A stretch of DNA of 64,000 bases from Ananas comosus (Eukaryota > Streptophyta > Magnoliopsida > Poales > Bromeliaceae): the NCBI RefSeq assembly GCF_001540865.1, contig NC_033633.1, forward strand, positions 7,177,486-7,241,485. Direction: 5' to 3'. The notes below the pieces were generated by a model, which was not told the origin of the DNA, searched no databases, and saw nothing but the letters and a program-made list of their open reading frames with translations. The position numbers and the translations under genes were made by a program. Shown here one piece after another: positions 47,555 through 57,443 of this stretch; the first letter of the stretch is position 1; each line of letters opens with the position of its first letter.

Positions 47555-48175
47555 GCATTCGGCTGAGAAGGAAGGAGAAGAAAGGGATTTAATCCCTTTT
47601 TACAAGTTAGCCCCTCAACTATTCAACCTTCCAATTTAGTCCCTAAATCTGATAAGTTTCGTTGGAGCCCTTCTGAATGTCCGTTTGAGCTCAAATTTGA
47701 CAGTCATGTTCGGTTTAACGTACTGAACAAGAATATATCTTAAGTTTTCAGTTTCGACCCCGTTTGGTTACCGAAAACTGTACCGAACTGCAATCTTTAT
47801 CATATAGCCTTCGGATTTTATTTCTCACTCTACGGGTGTCAGAAAAATATGAAACTTTAAATCTAACCTCATAAAAATATTTCTGACTTACCCTCCAGTT
47901 TTCATAATTTTCTGACACTGTGCATTTTCTGCTAATTTATCTGCCCCGTTTCTCACAGAAAATTCTAAATCTTCTGTTTTCACTCCGATTTCAGCACAGG
48001 TCGTTTCTAACTCATATTTCACTTCTCTAAATTCAATAAAAATAGTATCTCATACTATTTTTATTTATTTTTATTTTTATATTTAAAATCCGGTATGTTA
48101 CATTCCACCGCAACTCACCGGAACTATTTAAATGTACACCGTAACTTCATAGTTTTAGAAGTCCGGTACCTTACA
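46816..48175 (-). mobile_element. family E LTR fragment on the minus strand
   Basis: It matches 41965-43161 in order: GACCTAGTCGCTTCGGTAAG, CAATCGGCCTCCCGCGGCA, the TTACGACG(T/C) block and GTACACCGTAACTTCAT, ending GGTACCTTACA at 48175. The end that should begin TGTCACG is missing. A GT microsatellite lies at 47522-47553. The row of ORFs in this part is incidental. Confidence 0.78.
47522..47553. repeat. (GT)n microsatellite
   Basis: An uninterrupted run of GT dinucleotides follows an imperfect GTGTGT stretch from about 47504. It lies inside the family E LTR fragment. Confidence 0.9.
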
Positions 48176-48242
48176 GGTGCTGTCCGTTCGGCGTCTGTGT
48201 ACAGGCCCGGATCGACCAAATTGGCGATCTCGAGGCGTGACA
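48176..48242 (+). mobile_element. 3' terminus of the family F LTR
   Basis: GGTGCTGTCCGTTCGGCGTC, ACCAAATTGGCGATC and GAGGCGTGACA give the usual end of the plus-strand LTRs. The terminus at 48242 closes the nested cluster; the flank is CTACT. Confidence 0.8.
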
Positions 48243-49842
48243 CTACTAGTAATAGTATCCTAGTTGTACTCGAAATATTATATTACCAATACTTTAGATA
48301 TTTGGATCTTCTTCTGATTTCTTCGAATATCCAACAAGCTATATACTTTGAGACCGGATCCATATTCAGATCCGACCGAATCTAGGAGGGATGGGTGAGG
48401 ACCTTCCTCTGCTCTGATTTTCTTCCGATAAATTTTTCTATTCGAATGAATCGAATACAGGTTTAGATATGATCAAATAGATATGATCAAATTTTTTTAA
48501 TTCGTTTTCACCTTTGCCTAGCACCCATAGAAGGGGGGTATTAAAAATATTAGTCTCACATCGGATACAAACTAGAGCTTTAGCTTTGTAGATTAGGCTT
48601 GGGCCCTTTAATATTACCAAGGTTAAGATTAACTAAGATATGTTTGTTACTTCACAGCTAAAGATAGGAAGATCCTCATTGTATAAGAAAATTTATCATT
48701 AAATTGTGTTTTACAGGCAAGGATTAAGTAGAGTATATAAGAATGTTTATGTTTAAACATTAATGTGCTTATAAAAATAAGTTTGGACCAAATACCTGCA
48801 TATTATCCTAGCATAGCATAAATTGAGGCATAAGTAGGGGTATCTTCCATAACTTGCTCTGCTTAGAACTCCGCCTTTTGTAGACGCCACGAAAATGCCC
48901 GCCAACCACTATTTTATTTTTTAATTTATATTTAAATTGAAAAAATCAAAATTATATTATTCTAATTAGAATAAAACTATAAAATAATAAAAGCTATCTC
49001 TTAAATCGCATTTATTTTGGAAAAGAACTAATATTTAAAATTCAAATAAAATTCTAAAAAAAACTAAAATTTGTCTTGATAATACTTATTCGAGAGGGAT
49101 TTGGGTGAAGCGGATTTAGGGCAGATTAATTTTTTCATTGTATCAACTCTTGAATCTGTTTCGGGTCATAAAATTACCTCTATTTACTGCTCCAAATCCG
49201 CTTATTGATACCCACTTATTATCCCATTAGGACATGCTTTTTTCACTAAAGGTGAAGCTCAGTTTGATACAGACTTTCGAATGAGTTAGACTTCACATGA
49301 AACTTGTTTTCATTTTGTTATTTGTTTGCGTAACTATGGAACGAATGTTTTTCCAGTTTTGCTATTTGTTTGGCAGAAAGTGACCGATGTAAAAATTGGA
49401 CGAGTGAGAGATGGATTTTAATTTTTTTGTCATGTTTATTTCATAAATATATTCAGCTTAGGTGAGGCTAAAGTCAATTACAATATTTTGAAAATTTTGA
49501 ATTTCAACCGAAGGTAAAATATTATGAACCAAACAACGAAGTGAGCATTAATGGCTAAGACCTACTTTATAGCTCCCCATTTTTTAAGTCCTGTTTGGTT
49601 ACTCCTAAGTCCTTGAAGTGAGAAATTCACTTTTAAAATTGTCTTTTCTAAAAAAGTCTTTTTAACTTCAGTTGTTCGGTTAATTATAGAGTGAAAGAAG
49701 AAAATTGTAATTTCTGATTATTGTTGTTTGATTGTACATAAGTCGTAATTTAAATTTAATTTAAAATTACATAATTTAAATTTAAAATTTTGGTTCGGTT
49801 TTGAAATTATATTGAATTTTATATATTTTATAAATTAAATTC
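48243..49842. other. AT-rich intergenic sequence
   Basis: No coding exon is supported. The composition changes to AT-rich, gene-flanking DNA. AGTCTCACATCGGATAC at about 48551 resembles the start of TRIM/snRNA-type promoter repeats. GTCCTGTTTGGTTACTCC at 49586 is a word typical of MITE ends. Neither could be paired with another end. Confidence 0.5.
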
Positions 49843-50311
49843 AGGGCTTTCTTTGTATTTGGCCATCTCAAAAAAATTATTTTTACAAATAACCCCACCA
49901 AATTTATAATTGTAATTTTGGCTCTATCTCTGCCACGTAGATGCCACATAAGCGCCACGCAAGTAAGGGGAGGTGTTTGAATAAGTTGAACACAGTAATC
50001 CATTCACTGTGTCTAAACATGGTGAATGGTTTACCGTGTTTGGAAAAAATACAAATATATGTATTGCTAAAAAATATAAGTATTGAAAAGGGGGAATAAG
50101 AAGAAGAATATAAGTATGGAACAAAGTGAATCGAATATAAGTATGGAATACGGTGAATCATTCACCGTATTCAACTTAACACCCCTCCAACTCACGTGGC
50201 GCTGATGTGGCGCCTGTATGGTGGAGCTAGGATAAAATTTGTAATTATAAATTTGATGGGGCTATTTATAAAATTTTTTTTAAGGGAGCCAAATGCAAAA
50301 TAAAAGCCCTA
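49843..50311. mobile_element. long-TIR fold-back MITE upstream of the J-domain gene
   Basis: The first 150 bp or so and the last 150 bp are inverted repeats of each other. AGGGCTTTCTTTGTATTTGGC at the left mirrors GCCAAATGCAAAATAAAAGC plus CCT at the right. The inner part repeats the pattern: AAGTTGAACACAGTAATCC and CATTCACCGTATTCAACTT. AAATTC occurs on both sides (49837-49842 and 50312-50317), a possible target duplication. No protein is encoded. The right end is about 131 bp before the ATG at 50442, so the element lies in the promoter or 5' untranslated region. Confidence 0.88.
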
Positions 50312-50441
50312 AAATTCAAAATGCACACTTTAGTCGGCTACTTTTGTCTCCGGAAAAAAAAAAAAAAAAAAAAAATCTCACTGTCTGCTATATTCTTCTT
50401 ACAAGGATTGAAACAATTTTCAGGGCCACGAACGAAGAAAA

Positions 50442-50795
50442 ATGCAGACGGTGGTAATGAGAGGTGCCCAACTTCTGGAAAGTTTTGGCTTTATGGGAAA
50501 GGTGGGGTTGCTATTCGTGGGAAACGTTTCACCGGCCTTTCTGTGCACCGGTGGAGACGACGGCACCTTTTCTTCTGAGTGGAGGCTCGGAAAGGGTTGC
50601 TTAAGACGACGGAGGTCGAATCTCCGCTGCAGAGCGGGGGAGGCGAGGAACGAGCGCCGTGGCGGCGTCGGCGGTGGCGCAGGGGAGACCGATGAAGAAT
50701 GGATGTGGGGCCCCTCGGCCTCCCCCTACGAAATCCTCGGGGTGGACCCCATCTCCTGTTCCCGCGCCGAGCTCAAGGCTGCCTTCCGTGCCCGG
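50442..50795 (+). CDS. J-domain protein, exon 1 (probable plastid DnaJ-like protein)
   Basis: The 118 codons start MQTVVMRGAQ and end in phase 0 at a GTACGC donor (50796). The first 60 or so residues are rich in Ser, Gly and Arg, with RRRRSNLRCRA, and poor in acids. This fits a chloroplast transit peptide but does not prove one. The first half of a J-domain follows: SPYEILGVDPISCSRAELKA (helix I and start of helix II). The HPD half lies in exon 2, 6.65 kb downstream. J-proteins use HPD to stimulate ATP hydrolysis by Hsp70; the plastid Hsp70 would be the likely partner. ATG at 50457 is an alternative start. GC content is far above the flanks, as is common in monocot first exons. Confidence 0.85.
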
Positions 50796-51014
50796 GTACG
50801 CACCGCTATAAAGTCTCAGGCCTTCTTCAAATACAATTGATTTTCTTCTGCCCTTGAAGGCTCTTTACAAGTCCTCCAAGCTCGGAAACTTGGAAAAGCT
50901 TTGACACTTCTATCGTCCAATGCTATAAAAGCTTGCTTCTCCCATAGTGGTTCCCGTCATCATTCTATAACATTAGATGTGCCTTTGATTTTTGATACAG
51001 TTTATAGCATGAAA

Positions 51015-51440
51015 TGTAATGCCCCAATAATCCCACATCGGATAGTAAAAATAGGATACTATGAGACCTCGCACCCTTGTAATTATAATTAGGCTTAAGC
51101 ATTTTAGGTCGGTAGTTTGGGCCCAACGAATTTTTATTGCTAATAGGTTGGATAGTTATTATTAGTATCAAAGCCGAATACTAGTAAAAAATGTGAAAAC
51201 AAAGTGCTACACTACGGGTTTGGTGGGCGGTGGTTTGGGCCTAACGAGTTATTATTTCTAGCGGGTCGGGGCAAAGTGCTACACCATGGATTTGGTGGGA
51301 GCCACCTGAGCCACCTCTAAAATCTCACATTGCTTGGTAGTTTTGACCTATATGTTTGTAATCGGATTTGGATCTAACAAGGACGTCGTGGTCTAAACGG
51401 GGGGAGTTTGTAATGTCCTGATGTGGGACCCTAGTAATAA
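51015..51440 (+). mobile_element. TRIM retrotransposon (first LTR, internal part, start of second LTR)
   Basis: LTR 1 starts TGTAATGCCCCAATAATCCC at 51015 and ends near 51162. A primer site variant TAGTATCAAAGCC is at 51163-51175. The internal part has no coding region. A polypurine tract (AAACGGGGGGAGTT) precedes LTR 2, which starts TGTAATGTCCTGATGTGGG at 51409. LTR 2 is interrupted after 51440 by the Cassandra element and resumes at 51946. LTR 1 contains ATCCCACATCGG, like the snRNA upstream sequence element. Too small to encode anything; it must be mobilised by other elements. Confidence 0.8.
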
Positions 51441-51940
51441 TGTGAGACCCCAAATAGTCCTATATATGTATATGATATAATAAGGCTAATACTCTTAACC
51501 GGCTTAACCATTTTAGGTGGTGGTTAGGCCCAAGAGGTTAAGACAGCTAAACGTGTTAGGACGGAAGTAATCCTAGGATGGGTGACCCTCTAGGAAGTTG
51601 GGGCGTCACAATTGGTATCAAAGCCAATTACTAGCCGGAAGTGTGAGATGAGCCTCGGCTGAGCCAAGGTCTGGATGACGGGCTAGCGAGATGAGTCTCA
51701 CATCGCCTGGTACTTGTGAGTCTAAGCCTGACGAGGACGTCGGGGCTTAAAGGGGGGGAGAATGTGAGACCCTAGGTAGTCCTATATATATATATATATA
51801 TGATATAATAGGGCTAATTACTCTTAACCCAACTTAAGCATTTTGGGTGATGGCTAGGCCCAAGAGGTTAAGAGAGTTAAAAATGTTAGGACGAGAGTAG
51901 TCCTAGGATGGGTGATCCCCTGGGAAGTTGGGGCGTCACA
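51441..51940 (+). mobile_element. complete Cassandra-type TRIM with 5S rRNA-like LTRs (target duplication AATAA)
   Basis: LTR 1 is 51441-51610 and LTR 2 is 51763-51940; both start TGTGAGACCC and end GGGCGTCACA. The primer site is TGGTATCAAAGCC (51613-51625) and the polypurine tract AAAGGGGGGGAGAA (51749-51762). AATAA flanks it at 51436-51440 and 51941-51945. Each LTR holds a block like the second half of plant 5S rRNA, including TCCTAGGATGGGTGA and CTGGGAAGT, with ACGAGAGTAG just before in LTR 2. That block is the internal RNA polymerase III promoter of 5S genes and is the known hallmark of Cassandra. The 152-bp interior has no ORF. Confidence 0.95.
51868..51933 (+). promoter_or_regulatory. 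5S rRNA-like pol III promoter block in Cassandra LTR 2
   Basis: GTTAAGAGAGTTAAAAATG resembles the 5S A-box region, and AGTCCTAGGATGGGTGATCC resembles the C-box region of plant 5S rRNA. LTR 1 holds a more diverged copy at 51539-51603. Whether TFIIIA still binds cannot be told from sequence. Confidence 0.8.
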
Positions 51941-51945
51941 AATAA

Positions 51946-52022
51946 TAACCGGGCTTAAGCATTTTGGGCCGGTGGTTTACGCCCAACAAGTTATTATTGC
52001 TAACGAGTCGGGTTGTTATTGT
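51946..52022 (+). mobile_element. remainder of the outer TRIM's second LTR
   Basis: AACCGGGCTTAAGCATTTTGGGCC and GCCCAACAAGTTATTATTGC match the first LTR (GGCTTAAGCATTTTAGGTCG, CCCAACGAATTTTTATTGC). It continues the LTR cut at 51440 by the Cassandra insertion. The exact 3' end is uncertain by about 15 bp. Confidence 0.8.
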
Positions 52023-52806
52023 TAACTATTGGGTGTTTTATGAAAGCACATGTTTTTTTGGGCATTGTAATTCCAAAATAGGGGTAAGCCATTACAAAAA
52101 GTTTGTTGGAGGTTTTCCACCACCAAATTGTAGTAATTGTGGATTGGAGCTTTACGTTGCTCTTTGATTTTTTTTAAAGGTCTGCATGGGCCTTTTGCAT
52201 GGTGTTGAGCTCCTTCATGACGTGGTATCCGAATAGTGCTATTAGAGTAAGCATTATATTAAATTTCTGGGGTAATTACATGGGAGGTCCCAAACCTTTT
52301 ACCCCTGTTCTAATTTTTGGAATCAGGTTCTTAATCTTTTATCCGAATTTCAGTTGAGTCCCTAACCTTCTTATTGTTGCTTAGGTTTTTGACCTTTCAC
52401 CCTTATTTTAATTGAGTTCCTAACATTTCTTAGTTAGTTCAATCAGATGCTTTTCGTCAAAACCTCTGCTACATCAAAGATAATTTATCACTCCACCTTA
52501 CCAAAGTCCTTACTCCTAACCTAGTGGACTAGGTCGAGCAAATAATTTCTCTTCTTATACCCCTCTTTTTCTCAATCAATATATGCACTTTATGCATGTT
52601 GGATATAATTAACTTTTTGTTGATTTAAACTTTTAAGAAGTCTTTTGTAAGCTATAAAGTTAGTTTGCAAAATTTTTTAAATAGTGTTTTAGACCTTATT
52701 GGACCTATTTAAATTATGCATACTGTGTTTAGGATGGGCTTTGGAGGGGCGCGAAGATTTGGGCCTAGCATGGAAAGGTTAGAGGCATGTTTTCTACTAA
52801 ACTTTT

Positions 52807-52851
52807 AGTCCCACATTGGATAGGAAAAGCTTCATAAAGGGATTTATATAA
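52807..52851 (+). promoter_or_regulatory. snRNA-type USE plus TATA-like pair
   Basis: AGTCCCACATTGG (52807-52819) is one base from the plant snRNA upstream sequence element RTCCCACATCG. TTTATATAA (52843-52851) follows about 26 bp later. No U-snRNA sequence is recognised downstream. This could be a promoter-like relic of a TRIM or retroposon. Confidence 0.45.
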
Positions 52852-53066
52852 GCCTCCAATCCTTGGTGCTTAGTTTGAATGAACTTGACTCTGTTGACTA
52901 GACCTATATTATGTGTGCCCATGGCACAGGAACGAGCACAAGCGCTAGCTGAAGCCCGCCTATGAAACTTAGGATTTAGGGTTTAGGGTTTGCCTAATTT
53001 TTATATTCTCCCTTTCTCCTTCCTTTTCTCTTTTCCCTGGTAGGTGGTTTTTCCTTACCCACTGTT

Positions 53067-53200
53067 TGAAAAGGCCCGTGCCTCAGGCGGGGCGCGAGGT
53101 GCGAGGCGCGGGCCTCAGTGCCTTAGCAATAGCGAGGTGCAGTGCTATTGCATCTGAGGCCCATGCCTCAAGCGAGGCGCCAGGCGCGAGGCGCGTGCCT
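53067..53200. repeat. GAGGCGCGAGGCG minisatellite, left part
   Basis: Repeated GAGGCGCGAGGCG and GCCTCAGG words alternate with inverted forms. The block continues at 55089-55130 beyond the inserted solo LTR. No coding sense. Confidence 0.8.
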
Positions 53201-55088
53201 TGTAAGAAAATCATGTGTACGTAGCGGAAGAAAAAAGCACAATTAAAATTATCTAAAACCAAAGATCACCTCGTGTTTCGCTTTAGATCATTAATAATAG
53301 ATCTAATTGATCTAATCAAATAGGATCTATATTTTTTCTTATTTTATTTTACCTCGCGTGGGTCGAGATCATCGGAAGTCGACAATCGTTGGTAAAAAGT
53401 ATTCGTCCTCGCTTAGCCGCGCACGTGCCCGGCCTCTACTCGCGTCCACACGAAATCATGCCCTTGATCGAATTAGACGACTGCTTCGATCCGTGATCCG
53501 ATCACGAATTAACTCTTGCGTCGATTTGAGGAAGATGAATCAATCTTCTAGATGTGCTAGCAACCTTTTGAAGATCGAAACCGATGGATTAATTGTGGAG
53601 AACTTGAGGAGAGAAAGAGGATCGACGGCTAGAGTTTTCTATTTCTCTTGTATTAATTTGTTTTAATATGTCATATGACATATATTTATAATGAGAAAAC
53701 CCGGTCTAATCCTAATCCTAATCCTAATCGAAATCCTAATCCGATTGGATTATCAATTAACCCTCAAGTTAGTTATAATATTAACCGAATCATAATCTTA
53801 ATTCTAATTCGATTCGTGTGTAACATTGACACATAAGTCCTCATATTATTTACTAACGATTAGTAAATACACCATGCAACTATTACACATAAATACCTCT
53901 AATTTACAATAATTGCAAATTAGTCCTTTTACTAATAAATTAGTAAATTTTAGTATTTAACTATATTATAATTGTAATTAACTCATCCGATAAACTTCTT
54001 TTATCGTCTCCTTAACATCGATCATGCGTGATTTCTTATGTGTGTGACCTAATAGGTTCAATTCTGTCTGATAGTGAGATATGATGCGATCTCCATCTAC
54101 ATCATCATCGAAACTCCTTTCGATGGATCAAACTCTTTTGATTCCACCCTCATAGAATAATTAATTATTTATATTTATTTCTATTAGTTCCCACAATCCA
54201 CCAGTGACGCCTAGCAGCATGTAGTGGCAATCCAGTCAAAAGTGAATATCGGACTGAACCTCTAGGTGCAGTTACCGTACAATACAATCCTTCTATCGCA
54301 TAGTTCCAACTGAGTGGAGGTCATGGAATACTCGTCAAACCCCATCACCCGTTATATGACAAATTTGATAGGACAGAAACTCTTATGGTTACTCTTGAAA
54401 ACCTCTTTCCATACACCATATTACCCTGGCCGAGGATTTCTGAGCTTTGCCTTACAAATAGCATATAACTAATTATCTCTCTACCGAGAGCGATAGATCC
54501 CCTATAAACACACACCCATTCTTGATATGAACTGACTGCAGCCCACATATACTACTAAGACCCATGGTTAGGATCAGATCTTGTTGCATAGTCAAACTAC
54601 AGTAGCCTCACATTGAATGGCCGTGGTGTCATAGGTCTAAGGATCAGTTGTAACACTGCAACATCGAACCAGTTACTGACGAATGAGTAGACATCCATGT
54701 AACCGTTCGTAGTTGGTCACGCTCAGTACCCCTGTTCTCCAATAACCACCTGCATGTTCGCTCCAGTATCCCCACACTGATGACTCGAGATTCGTCATCC
54801 CAAAAGAGAAGCGACATACACATCAATCTTACCGGATCAATCATCGTCCCCATGATGATCCTCCGATTGAGAGCATTTATGAATTAATCACCAATAATAT
54901 GTATCTCAAATTCTCAACTCTTGAGAATACATATTATCATCTTATTCAAAGGATGATTCACGGACACATTCAAAATGAATAGAATAAAAAAGCCCAATTA
55001 TATAAATAATAAAGATTAAGTACAAATACATGTCCCATAGAAAATAAAATGCGTCAGCCTGATAGGCTTCTAGGGCATACAACTAACA
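53201..55088 (-). mobile_element. solo LTR, probably Ty1/copia (target duplication TGCCT)
   Basis: The 1888-bp unit has TG...CA ends (TGTAAGAAAATC ... AACTAACA) and is flanked by TGCCT at 53196-53200 and 55089-55093. On the minus strand it starts TGTTAGTTGTATGCCCTAGA, a word I associate with plant Ty1/copia LTRs; hence the strand and superfamily, which are moderately sure. CCTAAT hexamers are repeated at 53707-53745. The frames inside (for example 53358-53666) have no domain. Confidence 0.85.
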
Positions 55089-55130
55089 TGCCTCAGGCGA
55101 GGCGCGAGGCGCGTGCCTCAAGCGCACCTC
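55089..55130. repeat. GAGGCGCGAGGCG minisatellite, right part
   Basis: TGCCTCAGGCGAGGCGCGAG continues the GC-rich array interrupted at 53200. The duplicated TGCCT at the junction shows that the array was the target site. Confidence 0.8.
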
Positions 55131-55368
55131 ACAATATTTATGTTTAGAAGGATTTTGGGTTTAAATTTTCGGATTGTTGGATTCTGAATTTGATTCTTAT
55201 ACTTAAACTGTTAAAATACTTAAAGAAATCCTAAAATAATCCCAAAAAACCCTAAAAAAAAACCAATTGGATTAAGTTAGAAGGATTTTGGGTTTAAGTT
55301 TTGGGTTGTCGGGTTCTGAATTTGATTCTTATACTTAAACCCATTAAGATACTTAAAGAAATCCTAAA

Positions 55369-56015
55369 GGCTAAATTACATAAAACCCCCCCATCAAAAC
55401 CCGATTTTTCACTTTCCCCCATTGTCATTTAAAAACCTACACTTTGCCCCCTTGTAAAATGAAAAATGTTCATAGGGGGGGAACGGCGTGTAAAATGACC
55501 ATTTTGCCCCTCACCATTTTCGTCTCCTTCTTCATCTTCCTCAACAGCAGCCTCAATTGGCCGCGGTTTATGCCTCTATCTGTTGTGGTTTTTCTCCATT
55601 TTCTTCTCCACCTGCTCCCCTTTCCTCCTGCACTCTCACCGCCCCTCGATTTCGGAGACAGTAGGGTGGAAATCGAGGTGGGGGTGGATGGAGAGGTGGG
55701 TAACGGCAACGAGGGCGAAGGCGAGGCTGTGGAGGAGGGCGAATGGGTGTTTGTGGGCGCGGACGGGGATGTGGGCGAGGCCGAGGCAGTGGAGGAGGGC
55801 GAGGCGGCGAGGTGGCGAAGCAACAGGAAAAAGAGCGGAGGGGCATTTTTGGTATAAAAAAATATATTTTATAACGGAACCCTAATGGATCACTAACGGT
55901 AGGGGGCAAAGTGCACATTTTTCATTTTACAAGGGGGCAAAGTGTAGGTTTTTAAATGACAGGAAGGGAAAGTGAAAAATTGCATTTTGACAGGGGGGTT
56001 TTCTGTAATTTAGCC
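55369..56015. mobile_element. MULE-type element with 9-bp duplication AATCCTAAA
   Basis: The ends are inverted repeats of about 100 bp: GGCTAAATTACATAAAACCC at the left and, inverted, GGGTTTTCTGTAATTTAGCC at the right. Both also share CCTACACTTTGCCCCCTTGT. AATCCTAAA flanks it at 55360-55368 and 56016-56024; a 9-bp duplication is typical of Mutator-like elements. The interior (55520-55860) is GC-rich and open in several frames. These could be captured gene fragments, but no domain is recognisable. It encodes no transposase. Confidence 0.92.
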
Positions 56016-56024
56016 AATCCTAAA

Positions 56025-56751
56025 ATACTCCAGGATTTACTTTCTAGTTGTTATTATTAACATATTGTGATTATGTATTGTGGATTTGTAGCCTTGAGTT
56101 TAGAATTGGTTTTGGGTTTTCCTATCTTCGTGGTTACGGATTTTGATGCAGGGTTTGATAACTTGTAGTTGTTTTGGTTGATATAGTTGTTGTAGCTGTT
56201 GTGATGATTTATACCTATTTAGATTGTTTGATATGGTTGTCGTTGTGGTTGTATTGCTTGTGCTTCTACGCTGTGGATTATATAGGGGAGACTCTGTCCT
56301 TGTGGTAGGAAATACTCCGTGCATTTGGGGGGCTTGTACGTGTCTCTGGCAAGGCTTAAAAAAAAATTATATGCTTTTTTGCGAATTTTGATTTCGAAGT
56401 GGAAGGTTTTCCAAAAATGCTTTATGAAAAGGGGGCCTGGGGTGTGACCCATAAATTCTTGAGCCAAACCTAGAGCCTTAAGCATTTGGATTAAATGAGC
56501 TTTATTTTGTGTATGATAGCATCAACTTATGTGTGCTTAGGCTCTGTTATCCCGTAAAATAGAGCAGAATGATCAAGGAGATAGGGTTTTGTGAATCGCA
56601 TGGAAGACATAAAGGATAGAATATGGGCCCAACAACTAAAACTCTCTTGAGAGAATTAAATAATTTATGATATGTTTGTAATCCTTCTACATATATAAAC
56701 TTAGATAATAGGCAACTTAATGTAGCCTGTGTTATTTCTACATACATTATC
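56025..56751. other. intron sequence, TATA-like motif on the minus strand
   Basis: No exon is supported. On the minus strand, CCCTATATAATCCACAGCG (about 56274-56292) looks like a TATA box with an A- and C-rich leader after it, perhaps the promoter of a retrotransposon LTR. The ORFs at 56100-56485 flank it and have no domain. Confidence 0.35.
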
Positions 56752-57063
56752 TCATTGCCGCTGATTGTATTCAATTTTTCTGAAAGGAACTGAGGGAATC
56801 CTGCTCAACTCTGCTTCCAACCTTAGTACTTGTGCTGCACGATAGACAAGATTCAAGCTAAAGGCCTCATATGTTAGATTGTCAGACTTTAACGCATGAA
56901 ACTTTTTGTTCACTTGCACATGCAACCCTTTTAATTTTCGCCATAAAAGGTAGGACAAAAGAAATACCAAATCAATAGCACCTTCCGAAGAGCATAAGGT
57001 AGAAAGAAGTTTGGACCCTTCGTGAAGACTGGCACATAGATAACAGATTCTCAACCATTTAAC
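56752..57063 (-). pseudogene. possible exon of an unrecognised gene, antisense in the J-gene intron
   Basis: On the minus strand an acceptor-like TTATGTTGCAG precedes 103 codons ending in a stop. The frame is well balanced in amino acids: AIDLVFLLSYLLWRKLKG, LTYEAFSLNLVYRAAQVLRL. It is mostly helical in appearance and unlike the repeat-derived ORFs elsewhere. I do not recognise the family, and I found no partner exons on the minus strand up to 57440. It may be a captured fragment, a terminal exon, or chance. Confidence 0.35.
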
Positions 57064-57443
57064 CTGCAACATAATTAAGGAACAAAAGAGTTTACCGAGG
57101 AGAAAGTCTACAGATCATATGGGCTACTTGATGTAATGAATTTTTTGGTGCCAATTCTTTCTTTATTCAGAACCAAGTGATGCTTTGACAAAGAGGGAGA
57201 TATGGTAGGAAGAGGTAGAAAGGAATTATGAAGAAATTGGAGCGGTTGTAAGATTAGTTAGTAAAACTTGTAATATTTGTTAGTAACACCTCAAAGTTAC
57301 GGATAGTTAGGTTGTAAGGTTGTTCTATCGATTTAATTGCCGAATAATATATAAATTAGTCAGTAAACAAGCTGCTACCAATATTGACCATATTAAGAGG
57401 TTTATGTATTATGACTGTTCTCAAATTCAATTTCATTTAGCAG

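Larger units (their letters stand above)
50796..57443 (+). other. 6.65-kb intron of the J-domain gene, filled with transposons
   Basis: The donor is CGG|GTACGC and the acceptor TTTAGCAG|GTG. Both exons are in phase 0, and joining them gives a continuous J-domain through helix II and HPD. The intron holds two nested TRIM elements (51015-52022), a solo LTR (53201-55088), a MULE-type element (55369-56015) and a possible inverted exon (56752-57063). Between 52023 and 53060 I see only AT-rich sequence and an snRNA-promoter-like pair of motifs. Confidence 0.8.

Noticed and set aside
51539..51603. Genuine 5S rRNA gene
   Set aside because: Only part of the 5S sequence is present, it is repeated in both LTRs of a TRIM, and it is diverged.
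52010..52045. TGAAA as target duplication of the outer TRIM
   Set aside because: TGAAA occurs before 51015 and at 52041, but about 17 bases after the alignable LTR end, so the match is probably chance.
53358..53666. 102-codon ORF as host gene exon
   Set aside because: It lies inside a TG...CA unit with matching 5-bp duplications; no domain or splice sites.
53707..53745. CCTAAT hexamers as interstitial telomere repeat
   Set aside because: The plant telomere unit is CCCTAAA; this is a CCTAAT run within a solo LTR.
55444..55857. 137-codon Gly/Glu/Val-rich ORF as a real gene
   Set aside because: It starts in the terminal repeat of the MULE-type element and has low complexity; at most it is a captured fragment.
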